Source of the DNA: Candidatus Atribacteria bacterium
Lineage (GTDB): Bacteria; Atribacterota; JS1; SB-45; 34-128
DNA: 64,000 nt
Direction: 5' to 3'
NCBI GenBank assembly: GCA_003451675.1
Contig: DMCY01000093.1
Coordinates: 1-64,000, forward strand
The notes beneath the pieces were generated by a model that did not search any database, was not told the origin of the DNA, and saw nothing but the letters and a program-made list of their open reading frames with translations. Positions within the stretch are counted from its first letter, which is position 1. Every line of letters starts with the position of its first letter. Shown here in pieces: positions 54,475 to 63,080 of this stretch. A program made the translations under genes and the position numbers.

Positions 54475-56364
54475 ATGTTTGTTTTCGGTACAGCAGGACA
54501 TATTGACCATGGTAAAACAGCCTTAATCTATGCTCTAACTTCCATAGATACTGACCGTCTACCCGAAGAAAAAGAAAGAGGTATGACTATTGATTTGGGG
54601 TTTGCCTGGATGAAACTTCCCTCGGGAGAAAAAGTTGGAATAGTCGATGTTCCTGGTCACGAAAACCTGGTAAAGAATATGATAGTTGGAGCAACCGGAA
54701 TCGATGCGGTAATTTTAGTTGTTGATGCAAAGGAAGGATGGATGCCTCAAACTGAAGAACATTTCCAAATTACTGAACTCCTCCACATAAAGTATGGTAT
54801 CATTGCTATAACTAAAACTGATCTGGTAGACCAAAGTAGAGTAAATATTGTAGAAAGACAGATTAAAGAGAGGTTAAAAAATACTGTCCTCTTCAATGCA
54901 CCAATAGTAAAAGTAAGTACGGTAAAAAAAACAGGAATTGAACAAATAAAATTAGCCATTCAAAACTTGATTCCTCAGATGAAACCCCAGAGAGATATAG
55001 GGAAACCAAGACTATACATCGACCGGGTCTTTAATATTAAAGGAAGTGGCACAATAGTAACCGGTACTCTTAAAGGAGGCACTCTTTATAAAGGAATGGA
55101 AGCAACCATCTTCCCTTCTTATCAAAAAACTCGCCTGAGAAGTTTACAAACTTACAAAGAGAAAGTAGAAAAAGCTCTTCCGGGAAGCAGAGTAGCCCTT
55201 AACTTAGCAGGAATAGAAAAAAACGAACTTCATAGAGGAGACATCGTCTTTGGAACTAAACAGATTAAAGCCAGTAAATACTTAGATGTCCAGATACAAC
55301 TTCTCTCCCAACCTCAACTTAAAAATTATTCCTTAAAAAATCGGTCAGAAGTAGTTTTTTTTACTGGAACCAAAGAGACCCTGGCTAAAATATTTTTTCC
55401 CGAAAACAAACCTCTTTGTCCTGGTGAAACAGGATTCGCCCAACTTCGCTTTAAAGAACCGCAGGCAACATTTTTGGGAGACCGCTTTATCTTAAGAATA
55501 CCGAGCCCTCCTAAAACTATTGGTGGGGGATTAATTATCGACCCTTTAGCCTACAAGCATCATTTTAAAGACAAAGACATAGTTAATCTTTTACAGAAAA
55601 GCGCAAAACTTGACTTAAGAGAATTAATCTTAGCTGAACTAAAAAAGGATAACTTTATTAAAAAGGATAATTTATTAATTAATAGTAATTTTTCGTATTC
55701 AAACATTATGAATATAACAGAGTTGTTAGAACAAGAAGGTAAATTAATTGCTACCTCTTCCTGGCTAATTGATAAAAACTACTGGCAAGAGCAGATAATA
55801 AATTTTATGAAAAGATTGAACCAGGAATATGAATTATCTCCTTTGCAAATCGGCTTCCCCTTAAACAAATTTCAAAGTTATTTCTATTATCTTAAACCAG
55901 AAATATTTAATGGCCTGATAAAATCTCTGATTAAGGCAAATAAGATAAATTTAAAAAGGGGAATGATATTTTTACCTTCCCGCAAACCTAAACTTTCTGC
56001 TTCCCAAAAAGAGTTAATGGATAAAATATTAAAAATCCTGAAAGAAAATTTTACCAATCCCCCCAAGGAGAAAACACTTATCTCTCAAATTGCTGGCAGC
56101 AAAGAAATTATAGATTTTTTGATTCAAGAAGGAGAAATTATCAAATTAAGCGACGGAATTTTACTAGATAGTAAAAATTATGATATTATGAAAAATAAAT
56201 TAATAGATTTTTTAAAAGTAAAGGGCTCCATCTCTATTGGTCAGGTGAGGGACTTATTAGGGATAAGCCGCAAATATATAATTCCTTTGCTTAATAAGAT
56301 GGATGAGGAAAATATTACTCAACGAAAAGAAAATGTTAGAATATTAAAAAATAAACTTAGCTAA
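54475..56364 (+). CDS. selB: Selenocysteine-specific elongation factor
   Basis: 629 residues. The N-terminal GTPase domain has GTAGHIDHGKTALIYAL (P-loop), ERGMTIDLGF (switch), VDVPGHE and TKTD. EF-Tu-like domains 2 and 3 follow. Winged-helix repeats from about residue 380 to the end bind the SECIS hairpin (SQKELMDKILKIL, GSISIGQVRDLLGISRKYIIPLL). It brings Sec-tRNA to the ribosome at UGA codons, and the SECIS hairpins it needs are visible in two genes downstream. Confidence 0.96.
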   Translation: MFVFGTAGHIDHGKTALIYALTSIDTDRLPEEKERGMTIDLGFAWMKLPSGEKVGIVDVPGHENLVKNMIVGATGIDAVILVVDAKEGWMPQTEEHFQITELLHIKYGIIAITKTDLVDQSRVNIVERQIKERLKNTVLFNAPIVKVSTVKKTGIEQIKLAIQNLIPQMKPQRDIGKPRLYIDRVFNIKGSGTIVTGTLKGGTLYKGMEATIFPSYQKTRLRSLQTYKEKVEKALPGSRVALNLAGIEKNELHRGDIVFGTKQIKASKYLDVQIQLLSQPQLKNYSLKNRSEVVFFTGTKETLAKIFFPENKPLCPGETGFAQLRFKEPQATFLGDRFILRIPSPPKTIGGGLIIDPLAYKHHFKDKDIVNLLQKSAKLDLRELILAELKKDNFIKKDNLLINSNFSYSNIMNITELLEQEGKLIATSSWLIDKNYWQEQIINFMKRLNQEYELSPLQIGFPLNKFQSYFYYLKPEIFNGLIKSLIKANKINLKRGMIFLPSRKPKLSASQKELMDKILKILKENFTNPPKEKTLISQIAGSKEIIDFLIQEGEIIKLSDGILLDSKNYDIMKNKLIDFLKVKGSISIGQVRDLLGISRKYIIPLLNKMDEENITQRKENVRILKNKLS

Positions 56365-56394
56365 ATAACTTATCAGAAAGGAGACAGAAAAGGT

Positions 56395-57432
56395 TTGATA
56401 GACAAAAGAAAATTAACTCAAATGGCTTCTGCTGCTGGATGAGCAGCTAAATTAAATCCTAAAGATCTCGGTGAGGTCTTAAAAAAAATTAATGTTCTAA
56501 AAGATAATAATTTATTAGCTGGGTTTGAAAAATATGAAGATGCTGCTGTTTATCGATTAAACGATAAACAAGCCCTTATTTTTACCCTGGATGTCATTAC
56601 CCCGATAGTTGATGACCCATACACTTTTGGACAAATTGCCGCAGCTAATGCCTTAAGTGATATTTTTGCTATGGGAGGAAACCCTCTTCTTGCTTTAAAT
56701 ATAGTTGCTTTTCCCGAAGATAGAGTAGATGATCTTGGACTTATTTTAAAAGGAGGGGCAGATAAAGTTGCAGAAGCTGGCGCTCTTTTAGTGGGTGGAC
56801 ATACCATAAAAGATAAAGAACCAAAGTATGGATTGGCTGTAGTGGGATTAATTCATCCTCAGAATATTATTTATAATGATACTCCTCAAGAAGGAGATTT
56901 ACTGATATTAACCAAACCCCTGGGTACCGGAATATTATCTACTGCCCTTAAGGCTAATATTGCCGAGCCAGACACTGTAAAAAAAGCTATTTTTTGGATG
57001 GCCAAACTAAATCAACTTCCCAAAGAACTATTAAAATTATCCATACACGGTTTGACTGATATCACCGGTTTTGGTCTGATTGGACATTTAAGTGAGATGC
57101 TGACTAAAAATAAACTGGGGGCTGAATTGTGGATTAATGATATTCCGGTAATAGACGGCCTGGATAAATATATTTCTTCGGGGATGATTCCGGGAGGGAC
57201 ATTGAAAAACAAGGAAATTTACTCCTGTTCGGTTGAAACAAAACAGGACATTCCTTCAGAAAAGGAAATCATCCTATATGATGCGCAAACCTCAGGAGGA
57301 TTATTACTATCTATTAGTCCTGAACAGGCAGAAAAAGCAAAAGAATTGCTCTTCCAAAAAGGATTTACTTCCAGCCAAGTTATTGGTAAAGTCATAAAAG
57401 TTTCCTCTGGTAAAAAAATACGGATAATTTAA
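56395..57432 (+). CDS. selD: Selenide, water dikinase, itself a selenoprotein
   Basis: 345 residues if the in-frame TGA at 56440-56442 is read as selenocysteine (codon 16). The start is TTG, with AAAGGAGA 6 nt upstream. The N-terminus reads LTQMASAAG-U-AAKLNPKDL, the family motif where other SelD proteins have Cys or Sec. The rest, with FTLDVITPIVDDPYTFGQIAAANALSDIFAMGG and GHTIKDKEP, is a complete SelD. It makes selenophosphate from selenide and ATP. Conventional calling would lose the first 92 residues by starting at an internal ATG (56671). Confidence 0.95.
56440..56478 (+). promoter_or_regulatory. SECIS element of selD
   Basis: After the TGA (56440-56442) the stem GATCTC (56464-56469) pairs with GAGGTC (56473-56478). 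One T-G pair is included, and the loop is GGT, or CGGTG if the top pair opens. The loop lies 27 nt after the UGA and contains G and U, as bacterial SECIS loops do. Confidence 0.75.
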
Positions 57433-57467
57433 ATAATATATTTTAAGATAGATATATTATTTTTTTG
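57432..57467 (+). terminator. Intrinsic terminator after selD
   Basis: AATAATATAT (57432-57441) pairs exactly with ATATATTATT (57452-57461) and is followed by a T-run. It overlaps the last base of the selD stop codon. Confidence 0.75.
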
Positions 57468-57492
57468 TTTTTCCAGAAAGGAGGTGATTATC

Positions 57493-58128
57493 ATTAAAAA
57501 TAAAAAATTATTGCTCAGTTTAAGTGTATTTTTTATTGCATTTTTATTTACTGGTTGTTTTCTTTTCAACATTTCACCATCAATTGAATCTGATCCAATA
57601 ACTACTGCTAAAGAAGGTGTGGCCTATACTTATGATGTCGATGCCACTGACCTTAACGGAGACACTTTAACTTATTCCCTAATTATTTATCCCTCTGGTA
57701 TGACCATTAATTCTACCACCGGGGTAATCAGTTGGACTCCGATAGAAAGTCAAATTGGTGAAAACGAAGTCGTGGTAGAGGTCTCTGATGGTAGTAAATC
57801 AGACACTCAATCGTTTACTATTACAGTAAATGAAGCCTTACTTACTTCGATAGAAGTACTTCCTACCACTATGTCGATAGCAGCAGGTAGCTCAAAGAAA
57901 ATAACTTCCGTTACTGCTCATTATGATAATGATACTTCTGCTGATATAGCACTTAGTGCTTGTACCTATGCATCAAATAACACTAAGGTCACAATCGCTA
58001 ATGGAGTAATTACAGTATTGTCATCATGCTCAACTACTACCGCGATTATCACCGTAAGTTATACAGAAGGCGAGATAACTAAAAGTGATACCGTAAATAT
58101 TACTGTTACTTCAAGTGGCGGCGGCTGA
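57493..58128 (+). CDS. Secreted lipoprotein with Ig-like domains, probable ATT start
   Basis: About 211 residues. The signal peptide KNKKLLLSLSVFFIAFLFTGC ends in a lipobox cysteine. A putative-Ig (cadherin-like) domain at about 25-110 (YTYDVDATDLNGDTLTYSL, GVISWTP) and a BIG2-type domain at about 115-210 (VLPTTMSIAAGSSKKI) follow. Only a GTG (57484) exists as a standard start, but it lies inside the Shine-Dalgarno AAAGGAGGTGA (57477-57487). An ATT at 57493 stands 8 nt after GGAGG and gives a standard signal peptide, so initiation at ATT is the better reading. The function is unknown; it sits between two selenoprotein genes. Confidence 0.78.
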   Translation: MKNKKLLLSLSVFFIAFLFTGCFLFNISPSIESDPITTAKEGVAYTYDVDATDLNGDTLTYSLIIYPSGMTINSTTGVISWTPIESQIGENEVVVEVSDGSKSDTQSFTITVNEALLTSIEVLPTTMSIAAGSSKKITSVTAHYDNDTSADIALSACTYASNNTKVTIANGVITVLSSCSTTTAIITVSYTEGEITKSDTVNITVTSSGGG

Positions 58129-58141
58129 GGGAGCTAAGTTC

Positions 58142-58160
58142 CACCGGTAGTTTACCGGTG
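58142..58160 (+). terminator. Hairpin after the lipoprotein gene
   Basis: CACCGGTA-GTT-TACCGGTG is a perfect 8-bp stem 14 nt past the stop. No T-run follows, so it may protect the mRNA 3' end rather than terminate. Confidence 0.55.
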
Positions 58161-58204
58161 AAAATAAAACCTTTCTAAAATTTAAAATTAATTTACCATT
58201 AATG

Positions 58205-58233
58205 TTGACAAAATTACTCATATATAGTATTAT
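58205..58233 (+). promoter_or_regulatory. Promoter of the HesB-like selenoprotein gene
   Basis: TTGACA (58205-58210) and TATTAT (58228-58233) are 17 nt apart, about 55 nt before the start codon. It suggests the selenoprotein has its own promoter. Confidence 0.7.
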
Positions 58234-58288
58234 TACATTTACATGTTAATATCAAATAAATAATTTAATTATTTAGAAAGGATAAGAA

Positions 58289-58591
58289 ATGTCGATAAAA
58301 GTAACCAACAAAGCTTTAGGGGAAATAAAAAAAGTTTTAGAACAAAAAAATGCAACGAACAAAAAGATAAGAATATTTTTAGCAGGAATTGGCTGAGGCG
58401 GCCCAAGCTTTAATCTTGCTCTGGATGAGCAAAAAGAAAATGACGAAATCTACTCAGAAGATGGTATTGATTTTGTGGCAGATAAAAGTTTAATAGATCA
58501 ATATAAAGGTTTTAAGATTGACTATTCTAACTTTTTTCTTCAGAGAGGATTTTTAGTCCATCCCTACAGCGGCCCAGCTTCTACTTGTTAA
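58289..58591 (+). CDS. HesB-like selenoprotein
   Basis: 100 residues when the TGA at 58394-58396 is read as selenocysteine (codon 36). ATG start with AGAAAGGATAAGA upstream. The middle reads FLAGIG-U-GGPSFNLALDEQ and the end GPASTC. This matches HesB/IscA-type small proteins in which Sec takes the place of the first conserved cysteine. Related proteins carry or bind iron-sulfur clusters; for the selenoprotein form the role is unknown. It is preceded by its own promoter and followed by a strong terminator. It has no stop-free frame as an ordinary gene and would be missed. Confidence 0.93.
58394..58432 (+). promoter_or_regulatory. SECIS element of the HesB-like selenoprotein
   Basis: TTGCTC (58416-58421) and GAGCAA (58427-58432) form a perfect 6-bp stem around loop TGGAT. 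It begins 19 nt after the UGA, and the loop 25 nt after it. A G in the second loop position suits bacterial SECIS rules. Confidence 0.85.
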
Positions 58592-58602
58592 CAATAGAAA
58601 AC

Positions 58603-58645
58603 AAAAAACCTATCAGGAGTTAAATCTCCCGATAGGTTTTTTATT
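58603..58645. terminator. Bidirectional intrinsic terminator
   Basis: AAACCTATC-A-GGAG pairs with CTCC-C-GATAGGTTT around a short loop, with T-runs on both strands. It separates the convergent HesB-like selenoprotein and DUF6506 genes. Confidence 0.9.
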
Positions 58646-58655
58646 TTTCAATTTT

Positions 58656-58973
58656 TTAGGAAAACCAACCTTCTCTTTTCATTACTTCTCTGGTTACCTT
58701 ACTACTCGGGCCATCTCCTCGAGCTACTGAAATTCCTACATTCTCTCCTACTGCTTTGGATATCTCTGCCACATTCTGATGGGTAAATCCCGGGCAGAGG
58801 AGTACGGAATGAATACCCTCTTCTCTAACCAACTTTTTGCAAACTTCTACCGCCTGCTCCTGATTCTTTACTAACCTTACCAGGAGTTTGTATTTAGGTG
58901 TTTCGACTACACACTGGTGTTTTTCCGGTTCTGCATCAGGGGTATGAGCGATAAAAACTACATTAAAAGCCAT
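58656..58973 (-). CDS. DUF6506 family protein
   Basis: 105 residues. Begins MAFNVVFIAHTPDAEPEKHQC and contains LCPGFTHQNVAEISKAVG and SVARGDGPSS, the pattern of the small proteins annotated as DUF6506. The function is unknown. No signal or membrane segment is seen. It is single, with a strong terminator shared with the selenoprotein gene. Confidence 0.75.
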   Translation of the reverse strand: MAFNVVFIAHTPDAEPEKHQCVVETPKYKLLVRLVKNQEQAVEVCKKLVREEGIHSVLLCPGFTHQNVAEISKAVGENVGISVARGDGPSSKVTREVMKREGWFS

Positions 58974-59169
58974 AGTGGTTACCTCCTAATTTATTTTTTA
59001 GATTTTACTATCTTTATCTACTAAATTATATATATTAATATTCTACAAAACTTTTAGAAATCCTCTTTTTAATTGACGGAGTTTTTAAAATAGACTATCA
59101 TTAAATATATTACCAATACAAAGAACTGTTTCTTGCATTATTTTTTATTATTTAAAAGGAGTGGGAAAA

Positions 59170-59925
59170 TTGGAACAAGTACAATATCATATAAGATGCA
59201 AAAAAGGTGAAGTGAATAAAGCGGTATTGCTACCCGGAAATACCGAAAGAGCAGACTATATTGGGGCAAAATTTTTCCAGGATTCTGAAAAAATTGTAGA
59301 GAACAGGGAATTTCATATTTACAACGGCAGCTACGAAAATAAGCCTATGGCGGTCTGCTCCACCGGAATCGGATGTATGTCAGCTGCTGTAGCCATAGAA
59401 GAACTGACCAATATAGGCTGTAAATATTTTATCAGAGTGGGGACCTGTGGTTCCCTCTCCCCCGAAATAAACCCCGGGAATATAATTATTGCAACCGGAG
59501 CTGTTCGCGGGGACGGGGCATCTAAAGAATATATCCCCATAGAATACCCGGCAGTGGCAGATTATCACACTGTTACTGCCCTACGAAATCGGGCTAAAAA
59601 AGAAAGCACTGACTATGATTTGGGAATAATTAGAACCCATGATGCTTTTTACATGGAATCTCCTTTTGCCTTCGGAAATTATAAAAAAAGAGTCGCCATC
59701 TGGGCTGAAGCTGGAGTCTTAGCCATCGAGAATGAAGCTTCTGCCCTTTATGTGATAGGCTCTCTGAGAAAAGTACAAGTGGGTGCAATACTGGTGGCTG
59801 CGGGAAATTTAATCACCGGCAAAAAAGGTACAAAAGACGAACTGCAAAAAAGCATTGATAAGGCAATAACCATCGCTGCTGGAGCTTTGGTCGACCTTCA
59901 AAAGGGAGAGGGGAAAAAGATATGA
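59170..59925 (+). CDS. Nucleoside phosphorylase, uridine-phosphorylase-like
   Basis: About 251 residues of the NP-I family. LLPGNTERADYIG binds phosphate, CSTGIGCMSAAVAIEEL and RVGTCGSLSPEINPGNIII line the active site, and IENEASALYVIGSLR is the C-terminal signature with the nucleoside-contacting acidic residue. I choose the TTG at 59170, 8 nt after GGAG; the in-frame GTG at 59161 overlaps that Shine-Dalgarno. It splits nucleosides with phosphate to base and ribose-1-P. The base specificity is not certain. It overlaps its paralogue downstream by 4 nt. Confidence 0.88.
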   Translation: MEQVQYHIRCKKGEVNKAVLLPGNTERADYIGAKFFQDSEKIVENREFHIYNGSYENKPMAVCSTGIGCMSAAVAIEELTNIGCKYFIRVGTCGSLSPEINPGNIIIATGAVRGDGASKEYIPIEYPAVADYHTVTALRNRAKKESTDYDLGIIRTHDAFYMESPFAFGNYKKRVAIWAEAGVLAIENEASALYVIGSLRKVQVGAILVAAGNLITGKKGTKDELQKSIDKAITIAAGALVDLQKGEGKKI

Positions 59926-60659
59926 AAAAGATGCATCATCTTCAGATAGAACCGGGTCAAATAGGAGAATTTGTAATAATGCCAGGTGATCCCGGCCGTT
60001 GTCATCTGATTGCTGAACATTTCGAAAATCCTCAATTAATTGCTCAACACCATGAATATACAACTTATACTGGAAAATATAAAGGATTAACGGTCAGTGT
60101 TACCTCAACCGGTATGGGCTGCCCTTCTGCTGCCATCGCCCTGGAGGAACTTATCATGTCCGGCGCAAAGTATTTAGTCCGTCTTGGCACCACCGGAGCA
60201 CTGCAAAAAAATATAAACTTAAGGGATATTATCATACCCACCTCAGCAGTGAGATTGGAGGGCACATCAGTAGAATATATACCAATAGAATTCCCCGCTG
60301 TCGCGAATGTTGATATTGTAGATGCCCTCATAAAAGCAACCCGCAGCAAAAATCTAAAATCTCACATAGGAATAATTATGAGCCATGACGCCTTCTACAA
60401 GGGCTCAGTATTTGCCGATCCTGATTTTCTGAAAAGGGAACAGGTATGGATTGATTCCAATGTTTTAAGTGTGGAAAATGAATCTTCTGCCCTCTTTACT
60501 ATCGGTTACCTCCGAAAAGTTAAAATAGGAACCATCCTTACCGTAGTAGCCAATCACTTGACTCGGGAAGTTGTTACTGATGAAGAAAAAATAAATCCCA
60601 TATTTCACCAGATGACTGACCTCTGCCTGGAAGCTTTTAAAAATATAAGAAAGGAATAA
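59922..60659 (+). CDS. Nucleoside phosphorylase, second copy
   Basis: 245 residues, same NP-I family as its upstream neighbour. VIMPGDPGRCHLIAEHF binds phosphate, SVTSTGMGCPSAAIALEEL and RLGTTGALQKNINLRDIII follow, and VENESSALFTIGYLRK is near the end. The 4-nt overlap indicates translational coupling. Two divergent copies may split pyrimidine and purine nucleosides, or form a hetero-oligomer. Next to a nucleoside importer of the BMP type and a purine-type hydroxylase in the window. Confidence 0.88.
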   Translation: MKKMHHLQIEPGQIGEFVIMPGDPGRCHLIAEHFENPQLIAQHHEYTTYTGKYKGLTVSVTSTGMGCPSAAIALEELIMSGAKYLVRLGTTGALQKNINLRDIIIPTSAVRLEGTSVEYIPIEFPAVANVDIVDALIKATRSKNLKSHIGIIMSHDAFYKGSVFADPDFLKREQVWIDSNVLSVENESSALFTIGYLRKVKIGTILTVVANHLTREVVTDEEKINPIFHQMTDLCLEAFKNIRKE

Positions 60660-60664
60660 AAAAA

Positions 60665-60709
60665 GGGCGGCTGCCCTCTTTTAGTGAAGGTTACCGCCCG
60701 ATTTTTTTT
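60665..60709. terminator. Terminator between the phosphorylase and BMP genes
   Basis: GGGCGG (60665-60670) pairs with CCGCCC (60694-60699), followed by a T-run on the plus strand; the A-run before the stem gives Ts on the other strand. Confidence 0.8.
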
Positions 60710-60722
60710 AACTTCTCTTATT

Positions 60723-61901
60723 CTATTCCCAGGGACCGACGATGCCGTCCACCGCCCAGTCCATAGTGGTTAACTCAAACACCGACATGCGTAAGCCCTC
60801 TGGAACTTTAAGGTTTCCTTCGCGGTCGTAGACCGGCCCGTTAAATGGATCGAAGACCATTGACGGATCAGCCATCTGCTCCAGCCGCTTCAAAACCAGG
60901 TCGTAGACACTGATCATCCCCAGAACGGGGTCATTGATGTGGATCGCTTTTAGTTTATCCTCATAGGTGGGATTTATCAGCATTCCCGGCTTGGCTCCCA
61001 TCTCTACTGCCTTTTCCTTAAGCAACCACCAGTAGTCAACATCGGCAAGGTTGTGCGCCGTGTATACACCAGCATAGACCTTTGCCAGGAAGTCAAGGTA
61101 AATTTCCTCCCAGTGCGCGATCTGTCCAGAGACAACATGTTCGGGACTAAAATCGTACATCGGTGAGTAATGCCCGAAGGACGGGAATCCTTTTTCTGCG
61201 GCAACCTGTACGACCGTTGGTGAATCCTCGGTAAAAGCAAATACATCACATCCGTCAGCAATCAATGCCTCGGCAGCCTCCTTGGCGGCTGTGGGACTAA
61301 ACCATTCGTAGATCCATCGTATATGCACCTCGGCTTTGGGTTTGGCTTCCCGGACTCCCACAGTGAAAGCACCCATATGGCGTTTTAGTTCAGGAATTGG
61401 GAAGGCACCTACATAAGCAGTCTTATTTGTTTTAGTAAGCGCTCCAGCGATTAACCCATTCAGATAGTAAATCTGATAAAAATCTGCCATATAGGTCATC
61501 ATATTAGGATTACGTTTGAACCCGGAGCAGTGGGCAAATATCTTGTCTGGATACTTCTGTGCTGAAATCAGTGTTCCATCCATAAAGCCAAAACTGGTGG
61601 TAAAGATGACATCACAACCCTCTTCCCTGATCAGCTTGTCAATATAGAGCCCTTCACTCCCCTCGGGAACAGCCTCTACATAGACTGTCTCCAGCCAGGG
61701 GAAGGTATCATCACAGATTCTCCGTGCCTCATCATGGGCATAACTCCAACCCAGATCACCGATCGGTCCGACATAGATGAACCCTGCCTTGAGTGGCGTG
61801 CCAGGAACATACTCCTTTGCCATCATTACTGAAGTAAGACTGAAGATGACTACTATTATTAATGTAGTTACCAACACAACTTTATTTCGTTGAGTAAACA
61901 T
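60723..61901 (-). CDS. BMP-family ABC transporter substrate-binding protein
   Basis: About 392 residues. The signal peptide is VVLVTTLIIVVIFSLTSVMMA after a short Lys/Arg start, and the mature protein begins near KEYVPGTPLKAGFIYVGPIGDLGWSYAHDEAR, the BMP (PnrA/TmpC-like) start. I place the start at the ATG before FTQRN, preceded by GGGAGG; an upstream ATG at 61967 gives an atypical N-terminus. Such proteins bind nucleosides outside the cell. The two permeases are encoded upstream in the operon. Confidence 0.9.
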   Translation of the reverse strand: MFTQRNKVVLVTTLIIVVIFSLTSVMMAKEYVPGTPLKAGFIYVGPIGDLGWSYAHDEARRICDDTFPWLETVYVEAVPEGSEGLYIDKLIREEGCDVIFTTSFGFMDGTLISAQKYPDKIFAHCSGFKRNPNMMTYMADFYQIYYLNGLIAGALTKTNKTAYVGAFPIPELKRHMGAFTVGVREAKPKAEVHIRWIYEWFSPTAAKEAAEALIADGCDVFAFTEDSPTVVQVAAEKGFPSFGHYSPMYDFSPEHVVSGQIAHWEEIYLDFLAKVYAGVYTAHNLADVDYWWLLKEKAVEMGAKPGMLINPTYEDKLKAIHINDPVLGMISVYDLVLKRLEQMADPSMVFDPFNGPVYDREGNLKVPEGLRMSVFELTTMDWAVDGIVGPWE

Positions 61902-62148
61902 TTTATAACCTCCCTTATTATATATTATAGGCTGTATAAACAGCCTTTTGATTTTCACAATCTTCACTGCTTATTTTACTACATATTCAGGATAGTGCAG
62001 TACTAACTATCCAGAATACAGATGAGATAGATTTAGGAATAAACGCCTCACCTCCCTCATTTTTAATAGTTTGCACAAACATCAAGCAATAAAATATTTC
62101 CTTCATCTTGCTATGCCCTTAGTTATATTTTTTCATTATTTTCCATAC

Positions 62149-63078
62149 TTACTCTTCACCCCTTGTATAAGGTAAGCCTAATGCAGCTGGCGCTCCCATT
62201 CGCTTCTGTAATGTCCCTCGGGATACAAAGATCAAAACCAATATTGCGAAGGCATATGGCATCGCCTTAAGTAGTTCCGGTGACACCCATATCTGCATGC
62301 GGAATGCCAGGTGGTAGAGAGCCGCAAATAAATAAGCCCCCAGCATACCGTAGACTGGGTTCCAGAAGGCAAATATGGTCAACGCAATAACAATCCATCC
62401 CATTCCGGCAGTCATTCCTTCGGTCCATGCCGGTCGATAGGCAACCGAGAGATACCCTCCAGATAGACCCGCAAGGATTCCACCAATAAAAACGCATACA
62501 TAGCGGACTCGAGCAACATTTATCCCCAACGAATCAGCAGTAGCAGGGCTCTCACCTACAGAGCGTATCGTAATCCCAATTCGCGTTCGATAGAGAATAT
62601 ACCACAATAAGGGGACGAGGAGGATTGTCATATAGACAATCAAATTCTGCCCCTCGAAAAAGATCGGTCCCAAGAGAGGAATTTTAGAAAGACCCGAAAT
62701 AGTAATTTTAGAAATAGTAGCAGGAAGTGGTTTACCCTCCCAACCGCGTCCAAACATACCTGACAGACCAAGACCAAGCATGGTAAGGGAAAGTCCGGAA
62801 ACGACCTGATTCGCCTTAAGTGTTACACTGGCAAAAGCATGGACCAGGGAGAAAACACCGCCGACAATTGCTCCTACCAGGATTCCCTTCCATGGATTTC
62901 CGGTAATATAGGTAGTAGTGAAGGCCGAATAGGCTCCCATAATCATCATTCCCTCAACGCCAAGGTTTAGCACGCCGGAACGCTCCGCGTATATCTCACC
63001 AAGCGTTCCCAAAAGAAGCGGAGTTCCGTAGGCAAGAGAACGACTAAGTGTTGTAATTATCCAGGTTTCCCAACCCAT
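62149..63078 (-). CDS. Nucleoside-type ABC transporter permease, inner subunit 2
   Basis: 309 residues, eight or so membrane segments. GTLGEIYAERSGVLNLGVEGMMIMGAY is the N-terminal signature of BmpC/NupQ-like permeases, and SVGESPATADSLGINVARVRY is the ATPase-contact loop. Its partner permease starts 3 nt upstream. The ATPase gene is not in the window and probably lies beyond the right edge. Confidence 0.93.
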   Translation of the reverse strand: MGWETWIITTLSRSLAYGTPLLLGTLGEIYAERSGVLNLGVEGMMIMGAYSAFTTTYITGNPWKGILVGAIVGGVFSLVHAFASVTLKANQVVSGLSLTMLGLGLSGMFGRGWEGKPLPATISKITISGLSKIPLLGPIFFEGQNLIVYMTILLVPLLWYILYRTRIGITIRSVGESPATADSLGINVARVRYVCVFIGGILAGLSGGYLSVAYRPAWTEGMTAGMGWIVIALTIFAFWNPVYGMLGAYLFAALYHLAFRMQIWVSPELLKAMPYAFAILVLIFVSRGTLQKRMGAPAALGLPYTRGEE

Positions 63079-63080
63079 AA

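Noticed and set aside
61004..61261. 85-codon open frame inside the BMP-type gene
   Set aside because: It is an out-of-frame shadow of a well-supported coding region.
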